Part shown: piece after piece, positions 16,450 through 27,396 of the stretch
How positions within the stretch are numbered: position 1 is the first letter of the stretch
How the letters are laid out: every line of letters begins with the position of its first letter
Translations under genes and position numbers: made by a program
Assembly: GCF_029637605.1 (NCBI RefSeq)
Contig: NZ_CP121261.1
Coordinates: 310,001 to 374,000, forward strand
Source of the DNA: Achromobacter spanius
Lineage (GTDB): Bacteria; Pseudomonadota; Gammaproteobacteria; Burkholderiales; Burkholderiaceae_B
Direction: 5' to 3'
Length of the DNA: 64,000 nucleotides
Notes under the pieces: model-generated
What the model saw: only the letters and a program-made list of their open reading frames with translations
Databases searched by the model: none
Told to the model about the DNA's origin: nothing

Positions 16450-17832
16450 TCAGCGCACCACGGTGTCGGCCACCAGCTCCAGATCGCGTGCGCGGATGTC
16501 CACATCGGACAGCACGCCCGACAAATCGCCCGGCTGGGCGGCGGCCTTGCCCGAACGGCTGATGCGGATTTCGACCTGCACGCGGCTGGCCCCAGACAGC
16601 TTGGCCTGCGGCGACATGGCGTTGCTGTCATCCAGCACGAAGGCGCGCGGCAAGTCCGACACGCGCCATTGCGTGATGGCCAGCGGCATGCGCGAGCCCG
16701 CGACGGGGCGCGCCAGGATGAAGACGGTATCGCCGGGCTGAACCTGATCGCGCAGCGCGTCAGCGATGCTCGCGGTGCCCGAAATGCGGGCGGGAGATGG
16801 GCCCGTGGGGGGCGGGGCGTCTTTGGAGGAGACGCCATCGGCGGCGCCGTTCGTGTTGCTGATCGAAGCGCCCATGCCACTACCCGGCTTCGCGTCCGGC
16901 GCGCCAGCCGACATGGCACGCGCCTGCGCGATGTTCGACTGGATCTGCCGCGCGGCCTCGGAGTCTGCTGGAAGCAGCGTTTGCAGGCGTTCCCAATGCA
17001 CCAGCGCCTCGGCCGCGTCGCCACGGCGCAGCGCCATCATGCCGGCCAGCGCCAGGGCCTTGGGTTGGTCCGGGTCCGCCACCAGCGCCTGTGCCACCGC
17101 CGCGATGGCGTCGGTGTCCGGCTTGCCTTGATTGGCCGAGAGCAGGGCATCGGCCAGGTCCGCCAACACGACGGGCTGCCCCGGCACCAGCCGCAGCACT
17201 TGCCGATACGCCGCTACCGCATCCGTATAGCGCCCCAATGTTTCGTAGGAACGCGCCAGCGTATACCAGCCGTCGGCATCGTCGGGGCTGGCGCGCAGCC
17301 GTTGCGCCAAGGCATTGATGGCCACGGCCATGTCGGCGCCATCGCTAGCCGGGCCTGCGGCGTCGGTTGCCGCGCCATTATCCGCGCCATTGCTTGCGCC
17401 ATTTCCCACGCCGTTACCCGCGATGTTGGCATGCGCGGGCGCCGTGCGTGTGTGCGTCATGTCGGCCACGGCGCGCGGGTTGCCCAGCTTGCCGTACAGC
17501 AGCACGGCAGCCACGGGGATCAGCACGGTCAAGAGGCAGGCGGCGGCCAGGCCGGCGCGCTGGCCGCCGACCAGCCCCACGCGGGGTTGGCGCGCCGCCA
17601 GGTCTTGCAGCAGTTCACGCTGCAATTCTTCTTCCGCGCGCAACGCGGCCTCGGGGCTCACGCTGCCGGCGCGCAGGTCGCGTTGCAACTGCTCGCGCTG
17701 CGCCCGATAGAAGGCGCGCAGGTTCTCGTCGGCAGCGGGCGCGACGGGTAGCGCGCGACGCAGCAGCGGAGGAATCAGGCACAGCAGGGTGGCCAGCAAC
17801 AACAGCACGACGACAATCCAAAGCGAGGTCAT
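16450..17832 (-). CDS. ccmI: Cytochrome c maturation protein CcmI (apocytochrome chaperone)
   Basis: A 460-residue protein: an N-terminal membrane helix (WIVVVLLLLATLLCLIPPLL), a second helix near residues 95-115, then a periplasmic domain with TPR repeats (DADGWYTLARSYETLGRYTD, repeated pattern to about residue 300) and a beta-rich C-terminal domain. CcmI holds apocytochrome c and delivers it to CcmF/CcmH for haem ligation. ATGA overlaps ccmH. A low-complexity Asn-Gly linker near residues 137-155 is encoded by 12-bp repeats. Last gene of the nap-ccm train, convergent with ttrA. Confidence 0.88.
   Translation of the reverse strand: MTSLWIVVVLLLLATLLCLIPPLLRRALPVAPAADENLRAFYRAQREQLQRDLRAGSVSPEAALRAEEELQRELLQDLAARQPRVGLVGGQRAGLAAACLLTVLIPVAAVLLYGKLGNPRAVADMTHTRTAPAHANIAGNGVGNGASNGADNGAATDAAGPASDGADMAVAINALAQRLRASPDDADGWYTLARSYETLGRYTDAVAAYRQVLRLVPGQPVVLADLADALLSANQGKPDTDAIAAVAQALVADPDQPKALALAGMMALRRGDAAEALVHWERLQTLLPADSEAARQIQSNIAQARAMSAGAPDAKPGSGMGASISNTNGAADGVSSKDAPPPTGPSPARISGTASIADALRDQVQPGDTVFILARPVAGSRMPLAITQWRVSDLPRAFVLDDSNAMSPQAKLSGASRVQVEIRISRSGKAAAQPGDLSGVLSDVDIRARDLELVADTVVR
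17372..17419. repeat. 12-bp tandem repeats encoding an Asn-Gly/Ala linker in CcmI
   Basis: Four imperfect 12-mers: GCGCCATTATCC, GCGCCATTGCTT, GCGCCATTTCCC and ACGCCGTTACCC. On the minus strand they encode GNGVGNGASNGADNGA, a flexible linker between the membrane part and the TPR region. Confidence 0.8.
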
Positions 17833-18353
17833 GGGTCGGTGTCCAGAAAGCGGGTGGCGCGGGCGCGCTCGTCGGCCGTCAATGGCGCGCGGGCCACGGC
17901 GCGCCGCTTGAGCGTGCGTACCAGCACCCAGAAGCCCAAGGCCAGCAAGGTGAACGGACCCAGCCACAGCAGCCAGGTAATCGGTTTGAAGGGCGGGTCA
18001 TAGCGCACGAAGTCGCCGTAGCGGTCTTCGAAAAAGCGCATGATCTGCGTGTCGCTGCGGCCCTCGGCCAATTGCGCGTGAATCAGCTTGCGCATGTCTT
18101 GGGCAAGCGGCGCGTTGGAATCGGCCAGGGTCTGGTTCTGGCAGACCAGGCAGCGCAGGCCGTGCGCCAGCTTGTCGGCGCGTTGCTGGTCGGTGGGCGA
18201 CAGGGCGGGCAGGGCGGGCGCGGTGGGTGCGGCGAGTGCGGGCGAGGGCGAGGCGGCCTGCGCGATCGCCGGGCTCAAGGCCAGCAGGATCGCGACCATC
18301 AGCATCGGCATCAACGCCTGCCGCAGCGTCAACGGAATCCACCGCCCGCTCAT
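17829..18353 (-). CDS. ccmH: Cytochrome c maturation thiol oxidoreductase CcmH
   Basis: A 174-residue protein with a signal peptide (LMPMLMVAILLALSPAIAQA), the diagnostic LRCLVCQNQ motif (Cys68, Cys71), a three-helix periplasmic domain and one C-terminal membrane helix (WLLWLGPFTLLALGFWVLV). It reduces the apocytochrome CxxCH thiols, or resolves the CcmG mixed disulfide, before haem attachment. It overlaps both ccmG and ccmI by ATGA. Confidence 0.95.
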   Translation of the reverse strand: MSGRWIPLTLRQALMPMLMVAILLALSPAIAQAASPSPALAAPTAPALPALSPTDQQRADKLAHGLRCLVCQNQTLADSNAPLAQDMRKLIHAQLAEGRSDTQIMRFFEDRYGDFVRYDPPFKPITWLLWLGPFTLLALGFWVLVRTLKRRAVARAPLTADERARATRFLDTDP

Positions 18354-18868
18354 TTCAGCGCCTCGATGATAGGCAGGATCCGCGTGCGGAAAATCTCGGG
18401 TGTGATCAGGCCCAGATGCTTGTGGCGGATGCGGCCGGCGCCGTCGATGACGAAGGTCTCCGGCACGCCGTAAACGCCATATTCGATGCCGACGCGGCCG
18501 TCCGTGTCGCTGGCCGAGGCCACGTACGGGTTGCCATTGCGCGCCAGCCAGGCGACGGCGTCTTCGGGGTTGTCCTTGTAGTTCAAACCGTACAGCGGGA
18601 TGGCGTGACGCTGGGCGGCGTCGCGCAGCACCGGCAACTCTTCCCGGCATGGCGCGCACCACGATGCCCATACGTTCAGCAACCACACCTGCCCACGCAG
18701 CGCTTGCACGTCCAGTTGTTCGCCGGGCGATTGCAGCACCGGCAGGTTGATGGGCGGGGCCGGCTTGTCGATCATGGCGGACGGCACGGCGCGCGGGTCG
18801 CGCGACAGGCCCATCGCCAGGAACACGGCCATTGCCATGAAGACGGCCAGCGGCAGCACGTAGCGCAT
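18350..18868 (-). CDS. ccmG: Thiol:disulfide interchange protein CcmG (DsbE)
   Basis: A 172-residue membrane-anchored thioredoxin-like protein. The N-terminal anchor YVLPLAVFMAMAVFLAM is followed by NVWASWCAPCREELPVL with the redox cysteines at 71 and 74, and by YGVYGVPETFVID carrying the cis-proline. It passes reducing power from CcdA/DsbD to CcmH and apocytochrome. The start shares one base with the ccmF stop (TGATG); longer upstream frames are antisense-type extensions inside ccmF. Confidence 0.95.
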   Translation of the reverse strand: MRYVLPLAVFMAMAVFLAMGLSRDPRAVPSAMIDKPAPPINLPVLQSPGEQLDVQALRGQVWLLNVWASWCAPCREELPVLRDAAQRHAIPLYGLNYKDNPEDAVAWLARNGNPYVASASDTDGRVGIEYGVYGVPETFVIDGAGRIRHKHLGLITPEIFRTRILPIIEALK

Positions 18869-20892
18869 CAATAGCCCTCCCGCGCCTGGCGCTGCGCCGT
18901 GGCCAGGCCTGGTTGGGCCTGACGCGCAGCGGCTTCCTGCTGGCGGCGGTAGCGCTTGTCGCCCGCGGCCAGCAGGCCGCCCAACGCCATCAGCACGCAC
19001 CCCGCCCAGATCCACATCATGAAAGGCTTGACCTGAATGCGCACGGTCCAGGCCACCTTGCCGCCGGGTTCGCCCACCGGTTCGCCCAGCGCCACGAAGA
19101 GGTCGCGCGTGGGGCCGCTGTCGATGTCGGCCTGGCTCAAGGCCATGTCCTGCACGATGTACAGGCGCTTTTCGGGATACAGCGTCACCACCGGCTTGCC
19201 GTTGCGCGTGACCTTGAACTCGGCGCGCTGGGCGCTGTAGTTGGGGCCGATGGCGGGCGCGATGCCGGCAAACGTGAACTGGTAGCCGCCCGCTTCCTGG
19301 GTGGCGCCCAGGTCCAGGCGGACTTCATGTTTGACTTCATAGCCGTTGGCCAAGGTGACGCCCGCGATGAAGACGCCGATGCCGGCGTGCGCCAGCAGCA
19401 TGCCGTACCAGGAGCGTGGCTGCCGTCCCAGGCGGCGCAGCCATTGGCCGTCGGCGCCGTCGGTCAGTCGTTGCCATGCATGCGCGCCGGCGGCGGCCAC
19501 CGACCAGGCGGCCAGCCACAACCCCAGCATGACCAACGGCGAGCCCAGGCGCGCCGGCCCCGGCATGGCCAGCGGCAGCAACACGGCGGTCAACACGCTG
19601 ACAACGAAGGCGGCGCGCAGCTTGCGCGCCAGGTCGGGCACTTCGGCTTGCTTCCAGCGCGCCACCGGCCCCACGCCCATCAGGAAGATCGCGGGCGTCA
19701 TCAGCGGTACGAACACCGCTTCAAAGTATGGCGGGCCGATGGAGATCTTGCCCCAGTCCAACACGTCGAGAACCACGGGGTACAGGGTGCCCAACAGCAC
19801 TGAGCCCGCCGCCACCGTCAGCACGACATTGTTGGACAGCAACAGGGATTCGCGCGACAGCAACGAGAAGCCGCCGCCCAAGCCCACCGAGGGCGCGCGC
19901 CAGGCGTACAGCACCAACGAGCCGCCGACGATCACGGTCATGAACGCCAGGATGTACAGGCCCCGACCGGGGTCGACCGCAAAAGCGTGCACCGAGGTCA
20001 GCACGCCAGAGCGGACCAGGAACGTGCCCAGGATGCTGAGCGAAAACGTGCAGATGGCCAGCAGCACCGTCCAACTGCGGAACGCGCCCCGGCGCTCGGT
20101 GACGATCAGCGAATGGATCAGCGCGGTGCCCGCCAGCCAGGGCATGAACGAGGCGTTCTCCACCGGGTCCCAGAACCACCAGCCGCCCCAGCCCAATACG
20201 TAATAGGCCCATGCGCTGCCCAGCAAGATGCCCACGGTCAGAAATGTCCACGCGGCCAAGGTCCACGGACGCACCCAGCGCGCCCACAGCGCGTCCAGCT
20301 CGCCCGACAGCAGCGCCGCGATCGCAAAGGCGAAGGCCACGGAAAAGCCCACGTAGCCCATGTACAGCATCGGCGGATGCACGATCATGCCGGGGTCCTG
20401 CAGCAGCGGGTTCAGGTCGCGGCCGGCCATGGCGGGCGGCATCAGCCGTTCGAAGGGGTTGGACAGGAACAGCAGAAACAGCAACAAGCCCACGCTGATC
20501 CAGCCCATGACCGCCAGCACGCGCCCGGTGAAAGCCAAAGGCAGGCGGCGGCTGAAGACGGCGACGGCCAAGGTCCAGGCAGTCAGCAGGTACAGCCACA
20601 GCAGCAAGGACCCTTCATGTCCGCCCCACACGGCGGCAAAGCGGTAGGCGGCGGGCAGGTCGGCGTGCGAGTTGCCCGCCACGTACAACACAGAAAAGTC
20701 CTTGTCGACGAACGACCAGGCCAGGCAGCCAAACGCCAGCGTCGTCAGACAGAACTGGCCCACTGCGGCGGGCCGCGCCACGCGCAGGCCCGCTTGCCAG
20801 CCGGTAGCGGCGCCGATCAGCGGCAACGTGGCCTGCGTCAACGCCACCAGCAACGCCAGGATCAGGCTGAACAGGCCTATCTCGGGAATCAT
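18868..20892 (-). CDS. ccmF: Haem lyase subunit CcmF
   Basis: A 674-residue protein with about 14 membrane segments. The haem-handling WWD domain is clear as [21 protein letters not shown] near residues 233-253. Conserved histidines lie in the flanking loops, including [12 protein letters not shown]. CcmF joins haem carried by CcmE to reduced apocytochrome c in the periplasm. ATGA overlap with ccmE upstream and TGATG with ccmG downstream. Length normal. Confidence 0.96.
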   Translation of the reverse strand: MIPEIGLFSLILALLVALTQATLPLIGAATGWQAGLRVARPAAVGQFCLTTLAFGCLAWSFVDKDFSVLYVAGNSHADLPAAYRFAAVWGGHEGSLLLWLYLLTAWTLAVAVFSRRLPLAFTGRVLAVMGWISVGLLLFLLFLSNPFERLMPPAMAGRDLNPLLQDPGMIVHPPMLYMGYVGFSVAFAFAIAALLSGELDALWARWVRPWTLAAWTFLTVGILLGSAWAYYVLGWGGWWFWDPVENASFMPWLAGTALIHSLIVTERRGAFRSWTVLLAICTFSLSILGTFLVRSGVLTSVHAFAVDPGRGLYILAFMTVIVGGSLVLYAWRAPSVGLGGGFSLLSRESLLLSNNVVLTVAAGSVLLGTLYPVVLDVLDWGKISIGPPYFEAVFVPLMTPAIFLMGVGPVARWKQAEVPDLARKLRAAFVVSVLTAVLLPLAMPGPARLGSPLVMLGLWLAAWSVAAAGAHAWQRLTDGADGQWLRRLGRQPRSWYGMLLAHAGIGVFIAGVTLANGYEVKHEVRLDLGATQEAGGYQFTFAGIAPAIGPNYSAQRAEFKVTRNGKPVVTLYPEKRLYIVQDMALSQADIDSGPTRDLFVALGEPVGEPGGKVAWTVRIQVKPFMMWIWAGCVLMALGGLLAAGDKRYRRQQEAAARQAQPGLATAQRQAREGY

Positions 20893-21410
20893 TGGGCCTC
20901 CGGACGCAACGCATTGGTCGCTTTGTTGCTGGCCGTGCCGGTTGGGGCAGCGGGGTTGCCAGTCGCCGCACGCGCGCCACCGGATGCGCCAGCCGCGCGC
21001 TTGAGCGCGTCGGCGGCTTCGGGCGGCATGTAGTTTTCATCGTGCTTGGCCAGCACCTGCGTGGCGCGGAATACGCCGTCCGCGTCCAGCTTGCCCGCCG
21101 CCACCACGCCCTTGCCTTCACGGAACAGGTCCGGCAACAGGCCCTGGTAGGCGACCTGCACGGTGTGCGCGGTATCGGTCACGATGAAGCGCAAGGTCAC
21201 GCCGTCCGGCTCGCGGCGCACCGAGCCCTGTTCGACCAATCCGCCCACGCGGAAGCTGCCGCTGGTTGGGGCCTCTTTCGCGGCGATCTGGCTGGGGCTG
21301 AAGAAGAACACCAGGTTCGATTGCAGCGCGTTCAGCACCAGCGCCGTGGCCAGGGCCAGCAGCGCCAGCCCGCCCGCGATAGCCCAGGCGCGACGCTTGC
21401 GCGGGCTCAT
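20889..21410 (-). CDS. ccmE: Haem chaperone CcmE
   Basis: A 173-residue protein with one N-terminal membrane helix ([20 protein letters not shown]) and an OB-fold periplasmic domain. It binds haem covalently through the histidine of the HxxxY motif, seen here in [12 protein letters not shown] (His123, Tyr127). The C-terminal 40 residues are Ala/Gly/Thr rich and poorly conserved. The start at 21410 is set by the ATGA overlap with ccmD; the longer open frame to 21626 would run through ccmD and into ccmC. Confidence 0.95.
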   Translation of the reverse strand: MSPRKRRAWAIAGGLALLALATALVLNALQSNLVFFFSPSQIAAKEAPTSGSFRVGGLVEQGSVRREPDGVTLRFIVTDTAHTVQVAYQGLLPDLFREGKGVVAAGKLDADGVFRATQVLAKHDENYMPPEAADALKRAAGASGGARAATGNPAAPTGTASNKATNALRPEAQ

Positions 21411-21589
21411 GGGCGCCCCGATTCCGCGCGCGGGTCGGACGATATGCGCGTAGCGCGTGAGCCGGATCGCCTGCGCCCGCGGCGCCACAGCAAAAAGACT
21501 TCCAGGCCCATCAGCGCCACCGTCACCCCATAGGCGCCCAGGATGTACGGGCCATGGCCTTGCAGCGAAAACAACGCGTCCCAACTCAT
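21407..21589 (-). CDS. ccmD: Haem exporter protein CcmD
   Basis: A 60-residue protein with a single membrane helix in [20 protein letters not shown], the usual CcmD pattern, and a basic cytoplasmic tail. It helps release holo-CcmE from the CcmABC complex. It overlaps ccmC and ccmE by ATGA on both sides. Confidence 0.92.
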   Translation of the reverse strand: MSWDALFSLQGHGPYILGAYGVTVALMGLEVFLLWRRGRRRSGSRATRISSDPRAESGRP

Positions 21590-22407
21590 GGCGCCTCCTG
21601 GCGGCCAGGCTGGCCCGCGTGGCCATTGCTACCTTTGTCGCCCGAACACACGGCGCCCGAATGCACGGCGCCCGAACGCACGGGGCCCGAATGCACGGCG
21701 CCTGGTTCGCGTTGTGCGATCAACCCGCGCACGCGCGCCAGCGCCACCGCCGCGCTGTACAGCCAGAACGCCGCCACCATCAGCAGCATGGCCGTCAGCA
21801 TGATGCGCGCCATGCTGGGCGCGGTGGTCAGGTTGATGGATGCGCCCTGATGCAGCGTGCTCCACCATCGCACCGAAAAATAGATGATGGGCACGTTGAC
21901 CACGCCGGCCAACAGCAGGATGGCGCCGCTGCGGTCGGCCCGGCGGGTGTCGTCGGTGGCCGCTTGCAGGGCGATGAACCCCAGGTATAGAAACAGCAGG
22001 ATCAGTTCGGACGTCAGCCGCGCGTCCCAGACCCACCAGGCGCCCCAGGTTGGCTTGCCCCACAGCGCGCCGGTCCACAAGGTCAGGAAGGTGAAGAGCG
22101 CGCCGGTGGGCGCCAGGGCGCGCATCATCATGAACGACAGGCGCGTGTTGTAGATCAGGCCCAGCGCGGCATACGCGGCCATTACCAGGTACAGGAACAT
22201 CGACATCCACGCCGCCGCCACGTGGATGAACAGGATGCGATAGACCTCGCCCTGCTGGCTGTCCGGGGGCGCGACGACCAGGCCCACGTACAAGCCGGCA
22301 GCGGCAAAAAGGGCGGCGGCCAGCGCCAGCCAGGGAATCAGCCGGCCCGCCAGCGGGTAGAACACGGCGGGCGAGGCATAGCGCATCCAGACAGCTTGCT
22401 TGTGCAT
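21586..22407 (-). CDS. ccmC: Haem exporter protein CcmC
   Basis: A 273-residue six-helix membrane protein of the haem-handling family. The WWD motif reads [19 protein letters not shown], and conserved histidines lie in LFIHVAAAW and [10 protein letters not shown]. It loads haem on CcmE. GAGAGG just before the ATG at 22407 sets the start; the frame is open to 22485. The C-terminal tail carries four 5-residue repeats ([20 protein letters not shown]) from a 15-bp tandem repeat, beyond the conserved domain. Confidence 0.94.
   Translation of the reverse strand: MHKQAVWMRYASPAVFYPLAGRLIPWLALAAALFAAAGLYVGLVVAPPDSQQGEVYRILFIHVAAAWMSMFLYLVMAAYAALGLIYNTRLSFMMMRALAPTGALFTFLTLWTGALWGKPTWGAWWVWDARLTSELILLFLYLGFIALQAATDDTRRADRSGAILLLAGVVNVPIIYFSVRWWSTLHQGASINLTTAPSMARIMLTAMLLMVAAFWLYSAAVALARVRGLIAQREPGAVHSGPVRSGAVHSGAVCSGDKGSNGHAGQPGRQEAP
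21639..21698. repeat. 15-bp in-frame tandem repeat in the ccmC tail, 4 copies
   Basis: Units are CGCCCGAACACACGG, CGCCCGAATGCACGG, CGCCCGAACGCACGG and GGCCCGAATGCACGG. The period is a multiple of three, so copy number can change without a frameshift. Confidence 0.9.
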
Positions 22408-22415
22408 GGGCCCTC

Positions 22416-23093
22416 TCAGTCCAGCGCCACGCGCAGCGCGGCGGACGCGCTCCAGGGGCATAGCAGAATCGCCAGGCACAGGCACGCGCCCAGCAGCGAC
22501 AGTTGTGGCCCCGCGCCCAACCCGGCCTGCGTGGCCGACACCGCGCCCGCGCCGAAGATCAGCACCGGGACATACAGCGGCAACACCAGCAAGGGCAATA
22601 GCGCGGCGCCGCGCAGGCCCAGCGTCAGCGCCGCGCCCAGGCCACCCACCAGCGCCAGCGTGGGCGTACCCAGCAGCAAGGACAGGACCAGGACGCCGAT
22701 GGCGTGCGGCGGCAAATCAAACTGCAATGCCAGGATGGGACTGGCAAGAATCAGCGGCACGCAGCCGCTGAACCAGTGCGCGGCCAACTTGACGCCCACC
22801 AGCAGCGGCAGCGGGTGGGGTGATACCAGCAGTTGCTCAAGCGCGCCGTTGTCGTGGTCCTGGGTAAACGGGCGGTGCAGGCTCAGCAAGATGCCCAGCA
22901 GCGCGCACACCCACAGCACGCCCGGCCCGATGGCGCGTAGCAGCGCCGGGTCCGGGCCGACCGCCAGCGGAAACAGTGATCCGGCCACCACGAAGAACAA
23001 GGTGGCGCCCAGCGTGTCTGCAGGCCGCCGCCAGGCCAGCCGGATGTCACGCAACACCAACTGAGACAGCGTAGCCAGCATCCGCGTAGTCAT
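22416..23093 (-). CDS. ccmB: Haem exporter permease CcmB
   Basis: A 225-residue permease with six hydrophobic segments. The N-terminus [21 protein letters not shown] and the FTQDHDNGALEQLLVSPHPL loop are typical of CcmB. With CcmA it forms the ATP-driven unit that frees holo-CcmE from CcmC. The chosen ATG overlaps ccmA by 47 bp; a second ATG at 23081 is equally possible. It ends 8 nt before ccmC. Confidence 0.94.
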   Translation of the reverse strand: MTTRMLATLSQLVLRDIRLAWRRPADTLGATLFFVVAGSLFPLAVGPDPALLRAIGPGVLWVCALLGILLSLHRPFTQDHDNGALEQLLVSPHPLPLLVGVKLAAHWFSGCVPLILASPILALQFDLPPHAIGVLVLSLLLGTPTLALVGGLGAALTLGLRGAALLPLLVLPLYVPVLIFGAGAVSATQAGLGAGPQLSLLGACLCLAILLCPWSASAALRVALD

Positions 23094-23736
23094 CCATGTT
23101 CAGGGTTTGCAGGCGATCGGGCGCGGTGGCGGGTTGCCGATGGCAGGCCACCACCGCCGCGCCGCCTGCGTCCAGGTGCGTGTCCAGCGCGGCCCACAAT
23201 TGTTCAAGGCTGGCCGCGTCCAGCCCCGCATCGGGTTCGTCCAGCAGCCATAGCGGCTTTCCGCTCAGCATCACGGCCGCCAGCGCTACGCGACGCGCTT
23301 GCCCTTGCGACAGGTGGGCCGCCGGGGTATGCAGGCAGGCGTTCAAGCGCCAGGCCGCCAGCCCCGCCGCGATGGCGTTATCGCCTTGCGGGGCGCCCGC
23401 CACATGCAGGCTGTAGCGCAGGTTTTCCAAAGCGCTCAGGTCGGCGCACAGCCCGTTGGCGTGGCCCAGATACGCCAAGCGCGCGAAGTACGACGACGGG
23501 TCGCGCGACACGTCGCGGCCCAAGACATGCAGCGAGCCCGCCACGGGCCGCAGCAGGCCGGCCAACATGCGCAGCACGCTGGTCTTGCCGCTGCCATTGG
23601 CGCCGTGCAGGTGCAGCAACTGGCCGGCGTGCAGGTCAAAGTGCAACGGGCCCACGCCTTGCCCCGCCATACCACCACGCGGGCAGCAAAGGCCGTGGGC
23701 GGCAAGCAGCGGAGGCGGCGCGTCAGCGGGCCGCAT
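23047..23736 (-). CDS. ccmA: Haem exporter ATP-binding protein CcmA
   Basis: A 229-residue ABC ATPase. Walker A is GANGSGKTS (residues 45-53), the signature is [12 protein letters not shown], and Walker B is [18 protein letters not shown] rather than LSGGQ is usual for CcmA. The start overlaps the end of napC by 14 nt, which ties the ccm genes directly to nap. Confidence 0.94.
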   Translation of the reverse strand: MRPADAPPPLLAAHGLCCPRGGMAGQGVGPLHFDLHAGQLLHLHGANGSGKTSVLRMLAGLLRPVAGSLHVLGRDVSRDPSSYFARLAYLGHANGLCADLSALENLRYSLHVAGAPQGDNAIAAGLAAWRLNACLHTPAAHLSQGQARRVALAAVMLSGKPLWLLDEPDAGLDAASLEQLWAALDTHLDAGGAAVVACHRQPATAPDRLQTLNMDDYADAGYAVSVGVA

Positions 23737-24376
23737 TGGCCGGCTCCGCCTTGGCGATTTCCTTGGTCGCGCCGGTGGCCGGCGCCGCGTTCGACGTCTG
23801 CCCGGGCGGAATGTGCGGCAAGGTGTGCGCGATGCCCTTGTGGCAATCGATACAGGTCTTGGACTTGTCCGCCAGATAGGTCGAATGCATGTTCTGCGCG
23901 CGCACGCTCTGGCGCGTGAAGTCCATGTATTCGTAGTTGTGGCAGTTGCGGCATTCCAGCGAATCGTTTGCCTTGAAGCGCGCCCATTCGTGTTGGGCCA
24001 GTTCCAGCCGTTTGTCGACGAATTTTTCGCGCGTGTCGATGGTGCCGAAGATCTTGCCCCACACTTCCTTGGATGCCTGCATCTTGCGCGCGATCTTGTC
24101 CGTCCAGTTGTGCGGCACGTGGCAGTCCGAACACAGCGCGCGCACGCCCGAGCGGTTGGTGAAGTGGATGGTGCCCTTCAATTCCGCATAGACGTTGTCG
24201 CGCATCTCATGGCAGCCGGTGCAGAATTTTTCGGTGTTGGTCAGTTCCATGGCGGTGTTGAAGGCGCCCCAGAACAGGATGCCGCCGATGAAGCCGCCTA
24301 TCGTCAGAAAGCCCAGGCTGAAATGCACGCTGGGGCGGCGGATGATGTTCCAGTAGCGCTTTAGAAGCTTGACCAT
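23723..24376 (-). CDS. napC: Tetrahaem cytochrome c NapC, quinol dehydrogenase
   Basis: A 217-residue NapC/NirT-family protein. One N-terminal membrane helix ([21 protein letters not shown]) is followed by four CxxCH haem sites: CTGCH, CSDCH, CRNCH and CIDCH. It oxidises membrane quinol and passes electrons to NapAB. It lies 16 nt after napB, and its stop lies inside the ccmA start region. Confidence 0.96.
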   Translation of the reverse strand: MVKLLKRYWNIIRRPSVHFSLGFLTIGGFIGGILFWGAFNTAMELTNTEKFCTGCHEMRDNVYAELKGTIHFTNRSGVRALCSDCHVPHNWTDKIARKMQASKEVWGKIFGTIDTREKFVDKRLELAQHEWARFKANDSLECRNCHNYEYMDFTRQSVRAQNMHSTYLADKSKTCIDCHKGIAHTLPHIPPGQTSNAAPATGATKEIAKAEPANAAR

Positions 24377-24392
24377 GGCGGCGTCCTGTCCC

Positions 24393-24881
24393 TTACTTCT
24401 TGTCTGTCGCCGGGGCGGTCAGGCGCTTGAGGATCACGTCGATGTCCTGATAGGTGTTGGACACCAGCGGCTTGGCCTCGGCTTGCGGCACATGGCATTG
24501 CACACAGAAATACCGGCGTGGCGACACCTCGGCCAGTACATTGCTGTCGCGGTCCATGTAGTGCGTGACGCTTAGCGGTGGCGCCTGGGTTTCCTCGGTG
24601 TTCACGCGCGCATGGCAGGCCAGGCAGCGGTTGTAGTTCTTGTCGATCTGATAGCCGTCGATCTTGTGCGGAATGGTGGGCGGCTGCATCGAATACGTTC
24701 GCATCCGCTTGATGTCCTTGTTTTCGATGGGGCTGATGAGGGGTGGGGTCGTCTCGTCGGCAACGGGCGTGGGCCCGCGCATGGGGTCTTCGACCTCGAA
24801 GGGCGGCGCCGCCCAGGCGGACGAGCCCAACAGGGAACCCGCAACGAGTGCAAGGGCGATGGCGGCGGTGCGCGTGTTCAT
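24393..24881 (-). CDS. napB: Periplasmic nitrate reductase dihaem cytochrome subunit
   Basis: A 162-residue dihaem cytochrome with a signal peptide ([17 protein letters not shown]) and two haem-binding sites, CLACH and CVQCH, in the spacing usual for NapB. It carries electrons from NapC to NapA. Its haems require the ccm genes downstream. It lies 19 nt after napA. Confidence 0.95.
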   Translation of the reverse strand: MNTRTAAIALALVAGSLLGSSAWAAPPFEVEDPMRGPTPVADETTPPLISPIENKDIKRMRTYSMQPPTIPHKIDGYQIDKNYNRCLACHARVNTEETQAPPLSVTHYMDRDSNVLAEVSPRRYFCVQCHVPQAEAKPLVSNTYQDIDVILKRLTAPATDKK

Positions 24882-24900
24882 GGCTGTCTCCCCCAGGCCT

Positions 24901-27396
24901 TCAGACCTTGACGATCCGGACCGCGCACTTCTTGAAGTCGGTCTGGAACGAGATCGGGTCGGTGGCGTCCAGCGTGACCTTGTTGATCAGTTGGCCGGCG
25001 TCGAACCAGGGCACGAACACCAGGCCGCGCGGTGGCTTGTTGCGCCCGCGCGTTTCCAGCCGGGTGCGCATCTTGCCGCGCCGCGATTCGATTTCGACTT
25101 CCACGCCGCGTCGCAAGCCCATCGCCTGGGCGTCGTCCGGGTGCATGAAACAGACCGCGTTGGGAAAGGCGCGATACAGCTCGGGCACGCGCCGCGTCAT
25201 GGAGCCGGAATGCCAGTGCTCCAGGATCCGGCCGGTGGATAGCCAGAAGGGGTATTCCTTGTCGGGCGATTCCGGTGGGGGTTCGTAGGGCAGGGCGTAG
25301 ATGATGGCGCGCCCGTCGGGGTGGCCGTAAAACTCGAAGCCCGCGCCGGCCTTCACGTAGGGGTCGCTGCCTTCGCGGTAGCGCCACAGGGTTTCCTTGC
25401 CGTTGACCACCGGCCAGCGCAGGCCGCGCACCTCGTGGTAGGTGTCGAACGGCGCCAGGTCATGGCCATGGCCCCGGCCGAACTCGGCGTATTCCTCGAA
25501 CAAGCCCTTTTGCGCATAGAAGCCGAACGCCTTGGCCTCCTGGTTTTCGTATTCCGCGTTCAATTCGCTATTGGGGAATTTGTTGACCTTGCCGTTGGCG
25601 TACAGCACGTCATACAGCGTCTTGCCGCGATATTCCGGCTTCTTGGCCAGCAGGTCGGCGGGCCAGACTTCTTCCACCTTGAAGCGCTTGGAAAATTCCA
25701 TCAACTGCCACAGGTCGGAGCGCGCGTCGCCGGGCGCGTTCACCAGTTGATGCCAGAACTGCGTGCGCCGTTCGGCGTTACCGTAAGCGCCTTCTTTTTC
25801 CACCCACATGGCGGTGGGCAGGATCAGGTCGGCCGAAATGGTCGTGACCGTGGGGTAGGCGTCCGACACCACGATGAAGTTGGCCGGGTTGCGGTAGCCG
25901 GGCAGCCCTTCGTTCATCAGGTTGGCGGCCGCCTGCATGTTGTTGTTGACCATCACCCAGTAGGCGTTGATGGTGCCGTCCTTCAGCATGCGGTTCTGCA
26001 ACACCGCGTGCGCGCCCACCTTGTCGGGGATGGTGCCGTCCGGCAGTTGCCAGATCTCTTCCGCGTGCGCGCGATGCTTGGGGTTGGTGACCACCAGGTC
26101 GGCCGGCAACCGATGCGAAAACGTGCCGACTTCGCGCGCGGTGCCACAGGCCGACGGTTGGCCCGTCAACGAGAACGGGCTGTTGCCGGGCGTCGAGATC
26201 TTGCCGGTCAACAGGTGGATGTTGTAGGCCATGTTGTTGGCCCACACGCCGCGCGTGTGCTGGTTGAAACCCATCGTCCAGAAAGACGTCACGCGGATCT
26301 TCGGGTCGGCATACAGCTCGGCCAGATCGCGCAGCTGCTTTTGCGGGACGCCGGTCAGCTTGGACGTGTATTCCAGATCGTATTTCGACACGAACTTGGC
26401 GAAATCATCGAAGGTGATGGGCTTGGATCCGCCGGCCTTGTCCGCGTTCTTGGCGGCCTTTTGCAAGGGGTGGTCGGGGCGAAGGCCATAGCCGATGTCG
26501 GTATTGCCTTCGTGGAATACGGTGTGCTTGTCGACGAAGTCGCGGTTCACCCGCTTGGTCTGGATGATGTAGTTGGCGATGTAGTTCAGGATGGCCAGGT
26601 CGGTCTGCGGCGTGAAGGTCAGCGTCAGGTCGGCCAGCTCGTAAGAGCGGTGCTCGAAGGTGGACAGCACCACCACGCGCGTCTTGGGGGCAGACAGGCG
26701 GCGGTCGGTGACGCGGGTCCACAGGATGGGGTGCATCTCGGCCATGTTCGAGCCCCACAGCACGAAGGCGTCGGCGTTCTCGATGTCGTCATAACAGCCC
26801 ATGGGCTCATCCGCGCCGAAGGTGCGCATGAAGCCCACCGCCGCCGACGCCATGCAGTGGCGCGCGTTCGGGTCCAGGTTGTTCGACCGAAAGCCCGCCT
26901 TCATCAGCTTGAGCGCGGCGTAGCCTTCCCAGATGGTCCATTGGCCCGAGCCGAACATGCCCACGGCGGTCGGCCCCTTGTCTTTAAGCACGCGCTTGAA
27001 CTGCTCGGCCATCACGTCAAACGCCTGGTCCCACGATACCGGGGCGAATTCGCCGTCCTTGGCGTACTTGCCGTCTTTCATGCGCAGCAGCGGCGTGGTC
27101 AGCCGGTCGTTGCCGTACATGATCTTCGACAGGAAATAGCCCTTGACGCAGTTCAGGCCCTTGTTCACATCGGCATTGAAATCGCCGTGCGTGGCCACGA
27201 CCTGGTTGTCCTTCACCGCGACGTTCACGCCGCAGCCGGTCCCGCAGAACCTACAGGGCGCCTTGGACCACTTGAGCTTGGCGGCCTCGGATTCGGTCAC
27301 GATGTTCTGCGTCATGCCGACGATGGGAATGCCCGCCACGGTGGCGGCGGCCGCGGCGGCGGACTGCTTGATGAAATCTCTACGAGCCATGGACAT
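24901..27396 (-). CDS. napA: Periplasmic nitrate reductase catalytic subunit
   Basis: An 831-residue molybdoenzyme that reduces nitrate to nitrite in the periplasm. It has a Tat signal ([18 protein letters not shown]), the [4Fe-4S] motif [14 protein letters not shown] with Cys48, 51, 55 and Cys83 in GLNCVKGY, and the Mo-ligand region [14 protein letters not shown]. The C-terminal dinucleotide-binding domain is complete and ends [21 protein letters not shown] 7 nt before the ATG at 27396 sets the start rather than the TTG at 27402. It overlaps napD by 17 nt. Confidence 0.97.
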   Translation of the reverse strand: MSMARRDFIKQSAAAAAATVAGIPIVGMTQNIVTESEAAKLKWSKAPCRFCGTGCGVNVAVKDNQVVATHGDFNADVNKGLNCVKGYFLSKIMYGNDRLTTPLLRMKDGKYAKDGEFAPVSWDQAFDVMAEQFKRVLKDKGPTAVGMFGSGQWTIWEGYAALKLMKAGFRSNNLDPNARHCMASAAVGFMRTFGADEPMGCYDDIENADAFVLWGSNMAEMHPILWTRVTDRRLSAPKTRVVVLSTFEHRSYELADLTLTFTPQTDLAILNYIANYIIQTKRVNRDFVDKHTVFHEGNTDIGYGLRPDHPLQKAAKNADKAGGSKPITFDDFAKFVSKYDLEYTSKLTGVPQKQLRDLAELYADPKIRVTSFWTMGFNQHTRGVWANNMAYNIHLLTGKISTPGNSPFSLTGQPSACGTAREVGTFSHRLPADLVVTNPKHRAHAEEIWQLPDGTIPDKVGAHAVLQNRMLKDGTINAYWVMVNNNMQAAANLMNEGLPGYRNPANFIVVSDAYPTVTTISADLILPTAMWVEKEGAYGNAERRTQFWHQLVNAPGDARSDLWQLMEFSKRFKVEEVWPADLLAKKPEYRGKTLYDVLYANGKVNKFPNSELNAEYENQEAKAFGFYAQKGLFEEYAEFGRGHGHDLAPFDTYHEVRGLRWPVVNGKETLWRYREGSDPYVKAGAGFEFYGHPDGRAIIYALPYEPPPESPDKEYPFWLSTGRILEHWHSGSMTRRVPELYRAFPNAVCFMHPDDAQAMGLRRGVEVEIESRRGKMRTRLETRGRNKPPRGLVFVPWFDAGQLINKVTLDATDPISFQTDFKKCAVRIVKV

